A stretch of 64,000 nucleotides of DNA from UBA4416 sp035439445 (GTDB lineage Bacteria > Bacteroidota > Bacteroidia > B-17B0 > Aurantibacillaceae): positions 1 to 64,000 of the forward strand of contig DAORKG010000010.1 in the NCBI GenBank assembly GCA_035439445.1, given 5' to 3'. How positions within the stretch are numbered: position 1 is the stretch's first letter; each line of letters begins with the position of its first letter. A program made the translations under genes and the position numbers. A model generated the notes under the pieces. The model searched no databases. It worked only from the letters and a program-made list of their open reading frames with translations, and was not told where the DNA came from. Of the stretch, positions 43,288 through 50,286 are shown piece by piece.

Positions 43288-43320
43288 TTTAAATCTAGAG
43301 AATAAAACTAACTTACTCAA

Positions 43321-43356
43321 TAAGCTCAGACTAAAATCTGGGCTTATTTGTTTTTA
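43321..43356 (+). terminator. Terminator after the second M43 protease
   Basis: TAAGCTCAGA (43321-43330) pairs with TCTGGGCTTA (43337-43346), with one G-T pair, around CTAAAA; a T-rich run follows. The CTCAGACTAAAATCTG core resembles the elements near 49228 and 49306. Confidence 0.75.
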
Positions 43357-43440
43357 TTAAGGTATAATTTGACTTAAGTGATGATTAACCGAATACTTCC
43401 TTTAATTTTATTAACATTATTAAAGAAAAACGTTGAAATA

Positions 43441-43486
43441 AATCCCTCTATTTTATTTGATTAGAGGGATTTTATCGTTAAAATTG
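43441..43486 (+). promoter_or_regulatory. Promoter overlapped by a hairpin, upstream of the 115-residue gene
   Basis: TTTG (43456-43459), then 19 bases, then TAAAATTG (43479-43486, one mismatch to TAnnTTTG). A perfect inverted repeat AATCCCTCTA (43441-43450) / TAGAGGGATT (43462-43471) overlaps the promoter: the -33 box is in its loop. It may be a terminator for readthrough from upstream, or an operator. Confidence 0.5.
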
Positions 43487-43510
43487 TGCCTTTATTAAAC
43501 AATATACATT

Positions 43511-43858
43511 ATGGCAGATATTCATTTATTAGGAATAAAATTTATAGAACAAAATACTCAAGATGGCTTAGAGTTTACTTATAAGCCTGATGTTCCGAAA
43601 TTAAAAGTAATTGGTACTATATTAATTGCGGCTGAAGAAGAGGAAGATAATGGATGTGTGTTCTTAACTCAAAAACAATTAAATCAAATTTTATTAAACA
43701 AAGATGTTGATTTAAAATTAGTGGATGATACCTGGACTCCGGCAAAACCTTTAAGTAAAGAACAAATTAAAAAAATTGGTTTAGTTACTATTGATGCAGA
43801 GTATTTAGGAACTGCTGGCGACGTAAGATGTTACGAAGCTATTAAGATTACAGAATAA
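43511..43858 (+). CDS. Conserved-looking 115-residue protein, family not recognised
   Basis: A 115-residue acidic cytoplasmic protein without signal peptide or membrane helix. The sequence starts MADIHLLGIKFIEQNTQDGLE, has an acidic loop AAEEEEDNGC in the middle, and ends with GDVRCYEAIKITE. Charged residues alternate with hydrophobic ones as in a small alpha-beta fold. No family was recognised. The gene has a promoter-like sequence upstream and hairpins on both sides with nearly the same arms. The cdsA gene begins directly behind the second hairpin. Codon use is like its neighbours. Confidence 0.7.
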   Translation: MADIHLLGIKFIEQNTQDGLEFTYKPDVPKLKVIGTILIAAEEEEDNGCVFLTQKQLNQILLNKDVDLKLVDDTWTPAKPLSKEQIKKIGLVTIDAEYLGTAGDVRCYEAIKITE

Positions 43859-43875
43859 TAATTAAATAACTCAAC

Positions 43876-43908
43876 ATCCCTCTCAGTTTTTTTGAGAGGG
43901 ATTTTTTT
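43876..43908 (+). terminator. Terminator ending exactly at the cdsA start codon
   Basis: ATCCCTCTCA (43876-43885) and TGAGAGGGAT (43893-43902) form a perfect 10-bp stem with a 7-base loop, followed by seven T. The T run is immediately followed by the ATG of cdsA at 43909. Confidence 0.85.
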
Positions 43909-44790
43909 ATGGCATTAAATTTCAAAACACTTACCACCCGAACGCTAACAGCTGCTGTTTTTGTAGCGGTGCTTTTATCGTGCATTTGTTCAAATTATCT
44001 GGCATTTACTGGTTTATTTTATGTGGTATCTATCTGGGGTTTATATGAGTTTTACCTTTTGGCAGAAAAACTAGGAGCTAAACCTTATAAACCAATTGGC
44101 TATTTAGCAGGAGTGTGTATGTTTGGTTACAGCATAATTACAAACTCCAATCTGGCCTTATTTTATGCCCCCGAAAATCTTTTAGCTTATGTGTTGATTT
44201 TTGTGTTCATGATTTTTGTGATAGCGCTTTTTGATGATCAGAAGCATACCATTCTTAATATGGCCTATACTATAGCCGGATTGGTATATGCAGTATTACC
44301 ATTTATGGTATTGGTTAGTATTTCATGTATTGATAAAGCTTATACTTTTAATCATCCAACCGGAAACTGGTATGAAGATATGGCTCCATATAACTTTCAT
44401 TATGTTTTGGGGATTATTTTATTAATATGGGCAAGTGATGTATGTGCTTATTTGGTGGGTAGCCTTATAGGCAAAAACAAATTATATGAACGCATTTCTC
44501 CCGGAAAAACCTGGGAAGGCTCAATTGGTTCGGCTATTTTAACCATGGGTTGCTCTTTTTTAATTGCCAATTGGTATCCTGAGTTGCCATTAAAACACTG
44601 GATTATGATTTCTGTCATAGTTTGTGTGTTTGGAACCATTGGAGATTTGGTAGAATCGATGCTGAAACGCCAGGCAGGTGTAAAGGATTCAGGAACCATA
44701 ATGCCCGGACATGGCGGTATACTTGACCGTTTCGACAGTCTATTGTTTGTATCCCCATTCATATATGCTTATCTAACTCTTATACACTAA
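43909..44790 (+). CDS. cdsA: Phosphatidate cytidylyltransferase
   Basis: A 293-residue membrane enzyme with about seven hydrophobic helices. The CDP-diglyceride synthetase signature is at the C-terminal end: SPGKTWEGSIGSAIL, then GTIGDLVESMLKRQAGVKDSG and MPGHGGILDRFDSLLF, which carry the metal-binding Asp residues. It makes CDP-diacylglycerol from phosphatidic acid and CTP, the entry to phospholipid synthesis. The chosen ATG directly follows a terminator T run; an in-frame later start is not convincing because the first helix (LTAAVFVAVLLSCICS) would be shortened. Its transcription start is therefore unclear. Confidence 0.92.
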   Translation: MALNFKTLTTRTLTAAVFVAVLLSCICSNYLAFTGLFYVVSIWGLYEFYLLAEKLGAKPYKPIGYLAGVCMFGYSIITNSNLALFYAPENLLAYVLIFVFMIFVIALFDDQKHTILNMAYTIAGLVYAVLPFMVLVSISCIDKAYTFNHPTGNWYEDMAPYNFHYVLGIILLIWASDVCAYLVGSLIGKNKLYERISPGKTWEGSIGSAILTMGCSFLIANWYPELPLKHWIMISVIVCVFGTIGDLVESMLKRQAGVKDSGTIMPGHGGILDRFDSLLFVSPFIYAYLTLIH

Positions 44791-44865
44791 TATTTATTAA
44801 ACAAATCAGGTTCAAAACTCGGCTCATATTTAGACTAAATCCATTAAATCCAATGTAAATTTTAT

Positions 44866-44873
44866 TAAATTTG
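44866..44873 (+). promoter_or_regulatory. -7 box of the glutamate dehydrogenase gene
   Basis: TAAATTTG matches TAnnTTTG exactly, 41 bases before the ATG at 44915. The upstream TTTG is not at the usual spacing. Confidence 0.45.
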
Positions 44874-44914
44874 TAGCCCTAACTAAAACTTAAAATCTTA
44901 AAACAAGAAACATT

Positions 44915-46186
44915 ATGTCGACACAAACTGCAAATGCAACAGCTCACGAATCTATGTTCGAAGCCGTATTAGCTCGCTTAGACGTAGCTGCAAAATTGAT
45001 GAATATGTCTGATGACGTTGCCACTATATTACGTAGCCCTATCAAACAAGTTAAAGTAAGTTTACCAGTAATGATGGATAACGGAAAAATTCAAGTATTT
45101 GAAGGTTACCGTGTTGTTCACTCTACAGTATTAGGTCCATCTAAAGGTGGTATCCGTTATGCAATGGATGTGAACCAAGATGAGGTTATGGCATTAGCAG
45201 CTTGGATGAGCTTTAAATGTGCTGTAGCAAACTTACCATACGGTGGTGCTAAAGGTGGTATTAAATGCGACCCTCGTGCCATGAGTGTTGGCGAATTAGA
45301 AAGATTATCACGCGCTTATGCTACGAGCATGAAAGATGTATTTGGAGTTAATAAAGATATTCCTGCTCCGGATATGGGAACAAGCGGAAGAGAAATGGCT
45401 TGGATTTTAGATGAATTTAATAAAGTAACTGGCGAAGATAGCCCGGGTGTAATTACAGGTAAGCCAATTGTAATTGGTGGATCATTAGGCCGCGATGCTG
45501 CAACAGGACGTGGAGTAATGGTAAATACATTAGCTGCTTTAAAGAAAATGGGATTAAACCCTAAAGAAGTTTCTGCAGCTGTTCAAGGTTTTGGTAACGT
45601 AGGTTCACACGCAGCTCGTTTATTATCTGAACAAGGAATTAAAATTGTAGCTATTGGTGACCATACAGCTACCTTTTATAATGAAAAAGGAATTGATATT
45701 AAAGCAGCATTAGATTATGCAGCTAAAAACAATAGAGTATTAAAAGGATTTACAGGTGGAACTGAAATTGGCGCTAACGACATTTTAACATGCAAATGTG
45801 ATGTATTAGTACCAGCAGCTTTACAAAATGTAATTTCTGAAGAGATTGCTCACAACATACAAGCTAAGTTAATTGTAGAAGGTGCAAACGGACCTACAAT
45901 GCCTGAGGCTGATGCTGTATTAAACGACAAAAAAATTATTGTTGTTCCGGATATCTTAGCTAACTCTGGTGGAGTTACTGTATCTTACTTTGAGTGGGTA
46001 CAAAACAAAGCAGGTTACTACTGGAGCGAGAATGAAGTAAATACTAAACATGATGAGAAAATGGAAATTGCCTTTGCTCATGTGTGGGATAATGCAGCTA
46101 AATACAAAACATCAATGCGTATTGCAGCATACATTACAGCATTACAAAAAATTGAACAAGGTGTTCAATTAAAAGGTAACTACTAA
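44915..46186 (+). CDS. gdhA: Glutamate dehydrogenase (Glu/Leu/Phe/Val family)
   Basis: A 423-residue cytoplasmic enzyme. Substrate-binding KGGIRYAMDVNQDEVMALAAWMSFKCA and the signature LPYGGAKGGIKCDP, with the catalytic Lys, are near residue 85-125. The Asp-containing PAPDMGTSGREMAWILDEF follows near 150, and the Rossmann motif VQGFGNVGSHAARLL is near 223. It interconverts glutamate with 2-oxoglutarate and ammonium. Length and the segment AIGDHTATFYNEKGID are those of hexameric GDH types with roughly 420 residues. A hairpin repeat and a strong terminator follow, then the integrase remnant. Confidence 0.92.
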   Translation: MSTQTANATAHESMFEAVLARLDVAAKLMNMSDDVATILRSPIKQVKVSLPVMMDNGKIQVFEGYRVVHSTVLGPSKGGIRYAMDVNQDEVMALAAWMSFKCAVANLPYGGAKGGIKCDPRAMSVGELERLSRAYATSMKDVFGVNKDIPAPDMGTSGREMAWILDEFNKVTGEDSPGVITGKPIVIGGSLGRDAATGRGVMVNTLAALKKMGLNPKEVSAAVQGFGNVGSHAARLLSEQGIKIVAIGDHTATFYNEKGIDIKAALDYAAKNNRVLKGFTGGTEIGANDILTCKCDVLVPAALQNVISEEIAHNIQAKLIVEGANGPTMPEADAVLNDKKIIVVPDILANSGGVTVSYFEWVQNKAGYYWSENEVNTKHDEKMEIAFAHVWDNAAKYKTSMRIAAYITALQKIEQGVQLKGNY

Positions 46187-46192
46187 TAAAGA

Positions 46193-46219
46193 TGGTGACT
46201 GAGACACTCGAAGTCACCA
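46193..46219. repeat. REP-like hairpin, diverged copy
   Basis: TGGTGACT (46193-46200) and AGTCACCA (46212-46219) pair perfectly around GAGACACTCGA. The complement contains TGACTTCGAG, one base different from TCACTTCGAG on the complement of the 14551 repeat, so the two are probably the same family. Confidence 0.5.
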
Positions 46220-46235
46220 AATAACATAAAACAAA

Positions 46236-46268
46236 AAAACTCCTTTAGTTAAACTAAAGGAGTTTTTT
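46236..46268 (+). terminator. Terminator of the gdh transcript
   Basis: AAAACTCCTTTAGTT (46236-46250) and AACTAAAGGAGTTTT (46252-46266) are 15-bp complements around one base; in RNA the loop would open to at least 3. Further T follow. Confidence 0.88.
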
Positions 46269-46381
46269 ATGACTTGATTTTTGAAATGCTCCAAATTGTT
46301 GCACAACACAAAAGTTATTTGCCCTAATTTTATATTAAGGTAAATACAATTGACATAGAATATGTACTTCATCAAGATAAG

Positions 46382-47376
46382 ATGAAGTTATTTTTGAAAT
46401 TTAAGTTTAATGCGAGAACCATTGAATTGGTAAAAACAATAGCAGATGCCAAATGGATCCAAAGCCATAAAGCATGGTATATAAGCTATTATGATGAAAC
46501 TTTGGATTTGGCAAAAAAGCACCTTAACCAAAAACAATATCGCTCCAAGGTTATTAAACAGCTATGATGATGCAGAAATACCAAAGCCACAGGTGATACT
46601 AAAAGAAAGTGATGACTTAGAGCATTTAAAGAGTGGCTCACTTGAAAAAATAAAACAATTTAATATTGGATGCGCAGCAGAAGATATAGCAACAGTTCAA
46701 TAAAAACCTATACAGAATCATTAGAAACTTTTTTGAGGTATTTTGGCCATAAACCAATCAGTGAAATAACAAATGAAAATTTAATCAACTTTAATAACCG
46801 ATACATTTTAGCCAATAGTTTTTCTTCCTCTTACCAAAATCAGGTAGTAAACGGCTTGAAATTATTTTTTAGAAGCATAGAAGATAAAAAGCTAAAGCCT
46901 GATTTAATCATACACCAAAAACGTGAAAAGCTTTTACCAAATGTTTTTTAAGTAAGGATGAGATAAAACAAATTTTAAATGAACCAAGTAACATAAAACA
47001 TAAAGCCATATTAAGTTTGATATACAGTTGCAGATTAAGAAGAAGTGAATTACTTAATTTGAGGCTGAAAGATATAGATTCAAAACGAGGTTTGAGTATT
47101 ATAAAGCAAGCCAAAGGAAAAAAGGACCGGATTGTTTCTTTATCCATGAAAATATTAGATATGCTAAGAGATTATTATACAGGATATAAACCCAAAGAAT
47201 GTTTATTTGAAGGGTAAAGTAGCATTGGCCAATATGATGAACGAAGTTTGCAGCAGGTGCTAAAACAAAGTTTAGAAAAATCAAATATAAAAAAGCCTGT
47301 AACCTTACATTGGCTGAAACACAGCTATGAAACACATTTATTAGAAAATGGCAACGATTTAAGGTATATTTTATGA
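46382..47376 (+). pseudogene. Decayed tyrosine recombinase (site-specific integrase)
   Basis: Pieces of one XerD-like protein run in three frames. From 46382 an N-terminal part (KLFLKFKFNARTIELVKTIA) runs to 46567. The frame then shifts near 46545 to KESDDLEHLKSGSLEKIKQF, and near 46668 to RRYSNSSIKTYTESLETFLRYFG (core-binding domain). A one-base loss in a T run at 46944-46949 shifts it to SKDEIKQILNE and the catalytic domain. The first Arg is present (SCRLRRSELLNLRL), but a TAA at 47215-47217 interrupts it. The HxxR box reads HWLKHS, with Lys in place of Arg. The frame stops at LRYIL-TGA (47374-47376) before the final Tyr. It cannot make an active enzyme and marks a lost mobile element. Confidence 0.85.
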
Positions 47377-47714
47377 AATGAATACTTTTTGATTACTGAA
47401 AATTACTTGTTTAAAATAATCTGCTGTTAAGTAACGACGGGATTAATTTATTATATAGAAGAGATAGCATTTTATAAAAACTTAGACCCATTAATATTTT
47501 TGAGAACTGATTTATTTTATTTATTCGACATAAAATTCGAATATGATAAAGTAAAGGAGAGGAAAATCGAATTAAAATGGGAAGAATTTGAAATCCCTGA
47601 CTTTAATGTATAATGCTGTGTGATTTTGGTCTGTACATACACTCATTGATTGTTCTTTTTCCATTATTTGATTGTTTTATGTGACAACCTATTTCAGGAC
47701 GAAAGACACAAAAC
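47377..47714. other. Intergenic remnant region behind the integrase
   Basis: This 338-base stretch has no complete gene. It holds one open piece (47431-47613, described separately). Otherwise it is AT-rich sequence without recognisable repeats, ending just before the terminator at 47715. It probably belongs to the same decayed mobile element as the integrase. Confidence 0.4.
47431..47613 (+). other. Possible coding remnant (61 codons, no start codon)
   Basis: A frame open from a TAA at 47428-47430 to a TAA at 47611-47613 reads VTTGLIYYIEEIAFYKNLDP at its start and FEYDKVKERKIELKWEEFEI near its end. The mix of charged and hydrophobic residues looks protein-like, but there is no ATG, GTG or TTG with support. 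It could be the end of a passenger gene of the element. Confidence 0.25.
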
Positions 47715-47745
47715 AAAAAAGCCCCGACTTAGTCGGGGCTTTTTT
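47715..47745 (-). terminator. Bidirectional terminator
   Basis: AAAAAAGCCCCGACT and AGTCGGGGCTTTTTT are 15-bp complements around one base. It lies 22 bases beyond the stop of the minus-strand Ala-rich lipoprotein gene, and would also stop transcription from the integrase remnant. Confidence 0.9.
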
Positions 47746-47766
47746 GTTTGTTAACTTTGCTAAATA

Positions 47767-48033
47767 TTAGTGTTTTTTTCCACCTTTAGAAGCAGCAGCA
47801 ACTGAATCAGCCATTCTTGTAGAATCAGCAGTAGCTTTTGCAGCAGCTTCAGCAGCAGCAGCAGCTTCAGCTTCAGCAACTTTAGCTAAAGAATCAGCTT
47901 GAGCTTGAGCAACAGCAGCAACTGAATCAGCTTTAGCTTTTTCACGAGCTTCGATTTCTTCTTTAGAAGGACCACAAGATACAAATGCAGCTGATAATGC
48001 AGCTACAGCAACGATTGATAATACTTTTTTCAT
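47767..48033 (-). CDS. Small Ala-rich, coiled-coil lipoprotein
   Basis: An 88-residue protein with a clear lipoprotein signal (lipobox FVSC, Cys20). The residues behind it are GPSKEEIEAREK; the SKEE near the Cys resembles the Bacteroidota lipoprotein export signal that sends proteins to the outer face of the outer membrane, which is inference. The mature part is almost only Ala, Lys, Asp, Glu and Ser, with ADS occurring four times (ADSVAA, ADSLAK, ADSTRM, ADSVAA), and should be a single long helix or coiled coil. It ends KGGKKH. It is comparable in size to Lpp, but not homologous by eye. Strong promoter-like box and terminator suggest good expression. Confidence 0.75.
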   Translation of the reverse strand: MKKVLSIVAVAALSAAFVSCGPSKEEIEAREKAKADSVAAVAQAQADSLAKVAEAEAAAAAEAAAKATADSTRMADSVAAASKGGKKH

Positions 48034-48067
48034 TTTAAGTTTTGTTTAGGTTTTATTAATTTGGATG

Positions 48068-48075
48068 CAAAAATA
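48068..48075 (-). promoter_or_regulatory. -7 box of the Ala-rich lipoprotein gene
   Basis: On the minus strand TATTTTTG matches TAnnTTTG, 34 bases before the ATG at 48033. A TTTG at the usual spacing is not seen. Confidence 0.4.
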
Positions 48076-48168
48076 CACGTTTTTTTGTATCTGCGTTAAA
48101 AAAATACAAAAAAAAATGTTTTTTTTCAACATTCGTAATGTTAAAATCGGCAAAAGCATCATAAAACG

Positions 48169-48176
48169 TACATTTG
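48169..48176 (+). promoter_or_regulatory. -7 box next to the pyrD start codon
   Basis: TACATTTG matches TAnnTTTG exactly. It ends 6 bases before the ATG at 48183, so a transcript begun here would have almost no leader. Confidence 0.4.
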
Positions 48177-48182
48177 TAGTGT

Positions 48183-49220
48183 ATGTATAAGCAATTTCTA
48201 AAACCCCTTCTATTCAAATTAGACCCTGAAAAGGCTCATTATTTAACATTTGACTTAATGAAATTTAGTCTTGGCAATGCCTTAGGTCGTTCTATAGCCT
48301 CATCAATATTTGGTTACAAACATCCAAAATTAAAAAAAACGCTTTTTGGATTGACTTTTGAAAACCCGGTGGGTTTGGCTGCCGGATTAGATAAAGATGC
48401 TAAAGTATTTAATGAACTATCATCTTTAGGATTTGGTTTTATAGAAATAGGAACATTAACGCCAAAGGCTCAACCAGGTAATGATAAGCCTCGTTTATTT
48501 AGATTACCAAAAGATAATGCCATTATTAATCGAATGGGGTTTAATAACGAAGGTGTAGACGCTGCTGCTATTCGTTTAAAAACAAAAAAATCAAATACAA
48601 TTATTGGCGGTAATATTGGTAAAAATAAAATTACAGCCAACGAAGATGCAATTAAAGATTATGAATATTGCTTTAATGCCTTGTTTGATGTAGTAGATTA
48701 TTTTGTAGTTAATGTAAGCTCTCCTAATACTCCTAATTTAAGGGAGTTACAAGACAAAGAACCTTTAACAAATTTATTAAATCATCTACAAAAAATTAAT
48801 AACGGCAAAGCAAAACGCAAACCATTATTACTAAAAATTGCACCGGATTTAACCGACTCTCAATTAGATGATATTATTGAAATTGTAAAAGTCACAAAAA
48901 TTGATGGTATTGTAGCTACTAATACTACTATTGCTCGTGAGCCTCTTACATACCCTAAAGCAGAAATTGAAGCTATTGGAATGGGCGGTTTAAGCGGTAA
49001 ACCTTTAACCAAAAGAAGTACTGAAGTGATTAAATATCTAAAAACAAAATCAAATAATGCTTTCCCGGTTATTGGTGTTGGTGGAATTCACAGTCCTGAA
49101 GATGCAATTGAAAAAATAAAGGCGGGAGCCGATTTAATTCAGTTATATACAGGCTTTATTTATGAGGGTCCTGCTTTAATTAAAAAAATAAATAAAGAAA
49201 TTATTAAACAAAACTTATAA
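48183..49220 (+). CDS. pyrD: Quinone-dependent dihydroorotate dehydrogenase (class 2)
   Basis: A 345-residue peripheral membrane flavoenzyme. The N-terminal helices (MYKQFLKPLLFKLDPEKAHYL...) are the class 2 membrane-binding part, followed by the FMN barrel. NRMGFNNEGVDA near 110, NVSSPNTPNLRELQDKEPL near 180 with the catalytic Ser, KIAPDL near 220, ATNTTIAREP near 245 and GVGGIHSPEDA near 300 are the signature segments. It oxidises dihydroorotate to orotate with quinone in de novo pyrimidine synthesis. A palindromic repeat array separates it from the HMG-CoA lyase gene. Confidence 0.94.
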   Translation: MYKQFLKPLLFKLDPEKAHYLTFDLMKFSLGNALGRSIASSIFGYKHPKLKKTLFGLTFENPVGLAAGLDKDAKVFNELSSLGFGFIEIGTLTPKAQPGNDKPRLFRLPKDNAIINRMGFNNEGVDAAAIRLKTKKSNTIIGGNIGKNKITANEDAIKDYEYCFNALFDVVDYFVVNVSSPNTPNLRELQDKEPLTNLLNHLQKINNGKAKRKPLLLKIAPDLTDSQLDDIIEIVKVTKIDGIVATNTTIAREPLTYPKAEIEAIGMGGLSGKPLTKRSTEVIKYLKTKSNNAFPVIGVGGIHSPEDAIEKIKAGADLIQLYTGFIYEGPALIKKINKEIIKQNL

Positions 49221-49224
49221 CAAA

Positions 49225-49321
49225 TTCAGGACTAAAGTCCTAGAATGTTAAAAAACTCAATAACTCCGACCTTAAGGTCGGAGTTATTAAATGAATAAAA
49301 TTAACAAGGCTTTAGCCCTGA
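49225..49321. repeat. Symmetrical palindrome array
   Basis: Three hairpin units. Left: AGGACT-AA-AGTCCT at 49228-49241 (TCAGGACTAAAGTCCT). Centre: a perfect 30-base palindrome at 49259-49288 (arms AATAACTCCGACCTT and its complement). Right: AAGGCTTTAGCCCTGA near 49306-49321, whose complement is TCAGGGCTAAAGCCTT, a near copy of the left unit in opposite orientation. Confidence 0.75.
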
Positions 49322-49336
49322 TATATACAACTAAAT

Positions 49337-50191
49337 ATGAAAATTATTGAATGTCCTCGTGACGCGATGCAAGGCATCAAAGACATAATTCCGACAGATG
49401 TTAAATCAAAATACATCAATTCTTTATTAAACATTGGTTTTGATACCATTGATTTTGGAAGTTTTGTTTCTCCAAAAGCCATTCCTCAAATGCATGATAC
49501 GGCAGAGGTTTTAAAGCAACTGGATTTAAGCACTACTAAAAGTAAACTATTAGCTATTATTGCCAATAGCAGAGGCGCACAAGATGCTTGCTCGTTTGAT
49601 GAAATCAGATACTTAGGTTTTCCTTTCTCTATTTCAGAAACGTTTCAGCAACGTAATACAAATTCAAGTATAGCCGAGTCATTACTTCGTGTTGAAGAAA
49701 TTCAGAATTTGTGTGTACAACACAAAAAAGAATTAGTAGTGTATATTTCAATGGCCTTTGGCAATCCATATGGCGATGAATGGAATAGCGACATTGTGAT
49801 TAACTGGACAAAAAAACTAAGTGATTTAGGTGTGAAAATCATTGCGCTTTCTGATACCATTGGCGTATCAAACAGAGAGAATATTTCATACTTATTTTCT
49901 AATATCATCCCTGAATTTAAGAATGTAGAAATAGGCGCTCACCTTCACTCTACCAAAGAAAAAGCTCAGGAAAAAATTGATGCGGCTTATAAAAGCGGTT
50001 GTCAACGTTTTGATGTGGCTATTCATGGATTTGGTGGTTGCCCAATGGCTAAAGACGACTTAACGGGAAATTTGGCTACTGAAGACTTAGAGCAATACTT
50101 TAATATCAATAAAATTGATTTAAACCTCAACACGGATTTATTGTATAAAGCTTATACAGGAAGTTGGGATGTGTTTAATAAATACCATTAG
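49337..50191 (+). CDS. mvaB: Hydroxymethylglutaryl-CoA lyase
   Basis: A 284-residue cytoplasmic TIM-barrel enzyme of the HMG-CoA lyase family. ECPRDAMQGIK at residues 4-14 contains the catalytic Arg-Asp (R-D..Q). FGSFVSPKAIPQM is near 40. SDTIGVSNREN is near 175 and GAHLHSTKEKA near 200 with metal-binding His. FGGCPMAKDDLTGNLATED near 235 holds the catalytic Cys loop (G-G-C-P..). It splits HMG-CoA to acetoacetate and acetyl-CoA in leucine degradation. The gene stands alone here; the other leucine genes are not in the window. Confidence 0.92.
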   Translation: MKIIECPRDAMQGIKDIIPTDVKSKYINSLLNIGFDTIDFGSFVSPKAIPQMHDTAEVLKQLDLSTTKSKLLAIIANSRGAQDACSFDEIRYLGFPFSISETFQQRNTNSSIAESLLRVEEIQNLCVQHKKELVVYISMAFGNPYGDEWNSDIVINWTKKLSDLGVKIIALSDTIGVSNRENISYLFSNIIPEFKNVEIGAHLHSTKEKAQEKIDAAYKSGCQRFDVAIHGFGGCPMAKDDLTGNLATEDLEQYFNINKIDLNLNTDLLYKAYTGSWDVFNKYH

Positions 50192-50220
50192 AAGGGATTA
50201 AAGAGATAGAAGTGACGGAA

Positions 50221-50262
50221 GGGACTATTTGACTCAAAATATTTTGTCCCTTAAGTCAAATA
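50221..50262. repeat. Nested palindromes between mvaB and trmH
   Basis: TATTTGACT (50226-50234) pairs with AGTCAAATA (50254-50262), and inside lies the palindrome CAAAATATTTTG (50235-50246). The flanks are loosely complementary too. It lies in the convergent gap and could act as a terminator for both genes, though it lacks a T run. Confidence 0.5.
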
Positions 50263-50286
50263 ATCTCTTTTGTCTCTAAAGTCCAT

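Noticed and set aside
46491..46703. Separate 70-residue gene inside the integrase region
   Set aside because: The residues join up with the frames on either side into one integrase, so it is a frameshifted part, not a gene.
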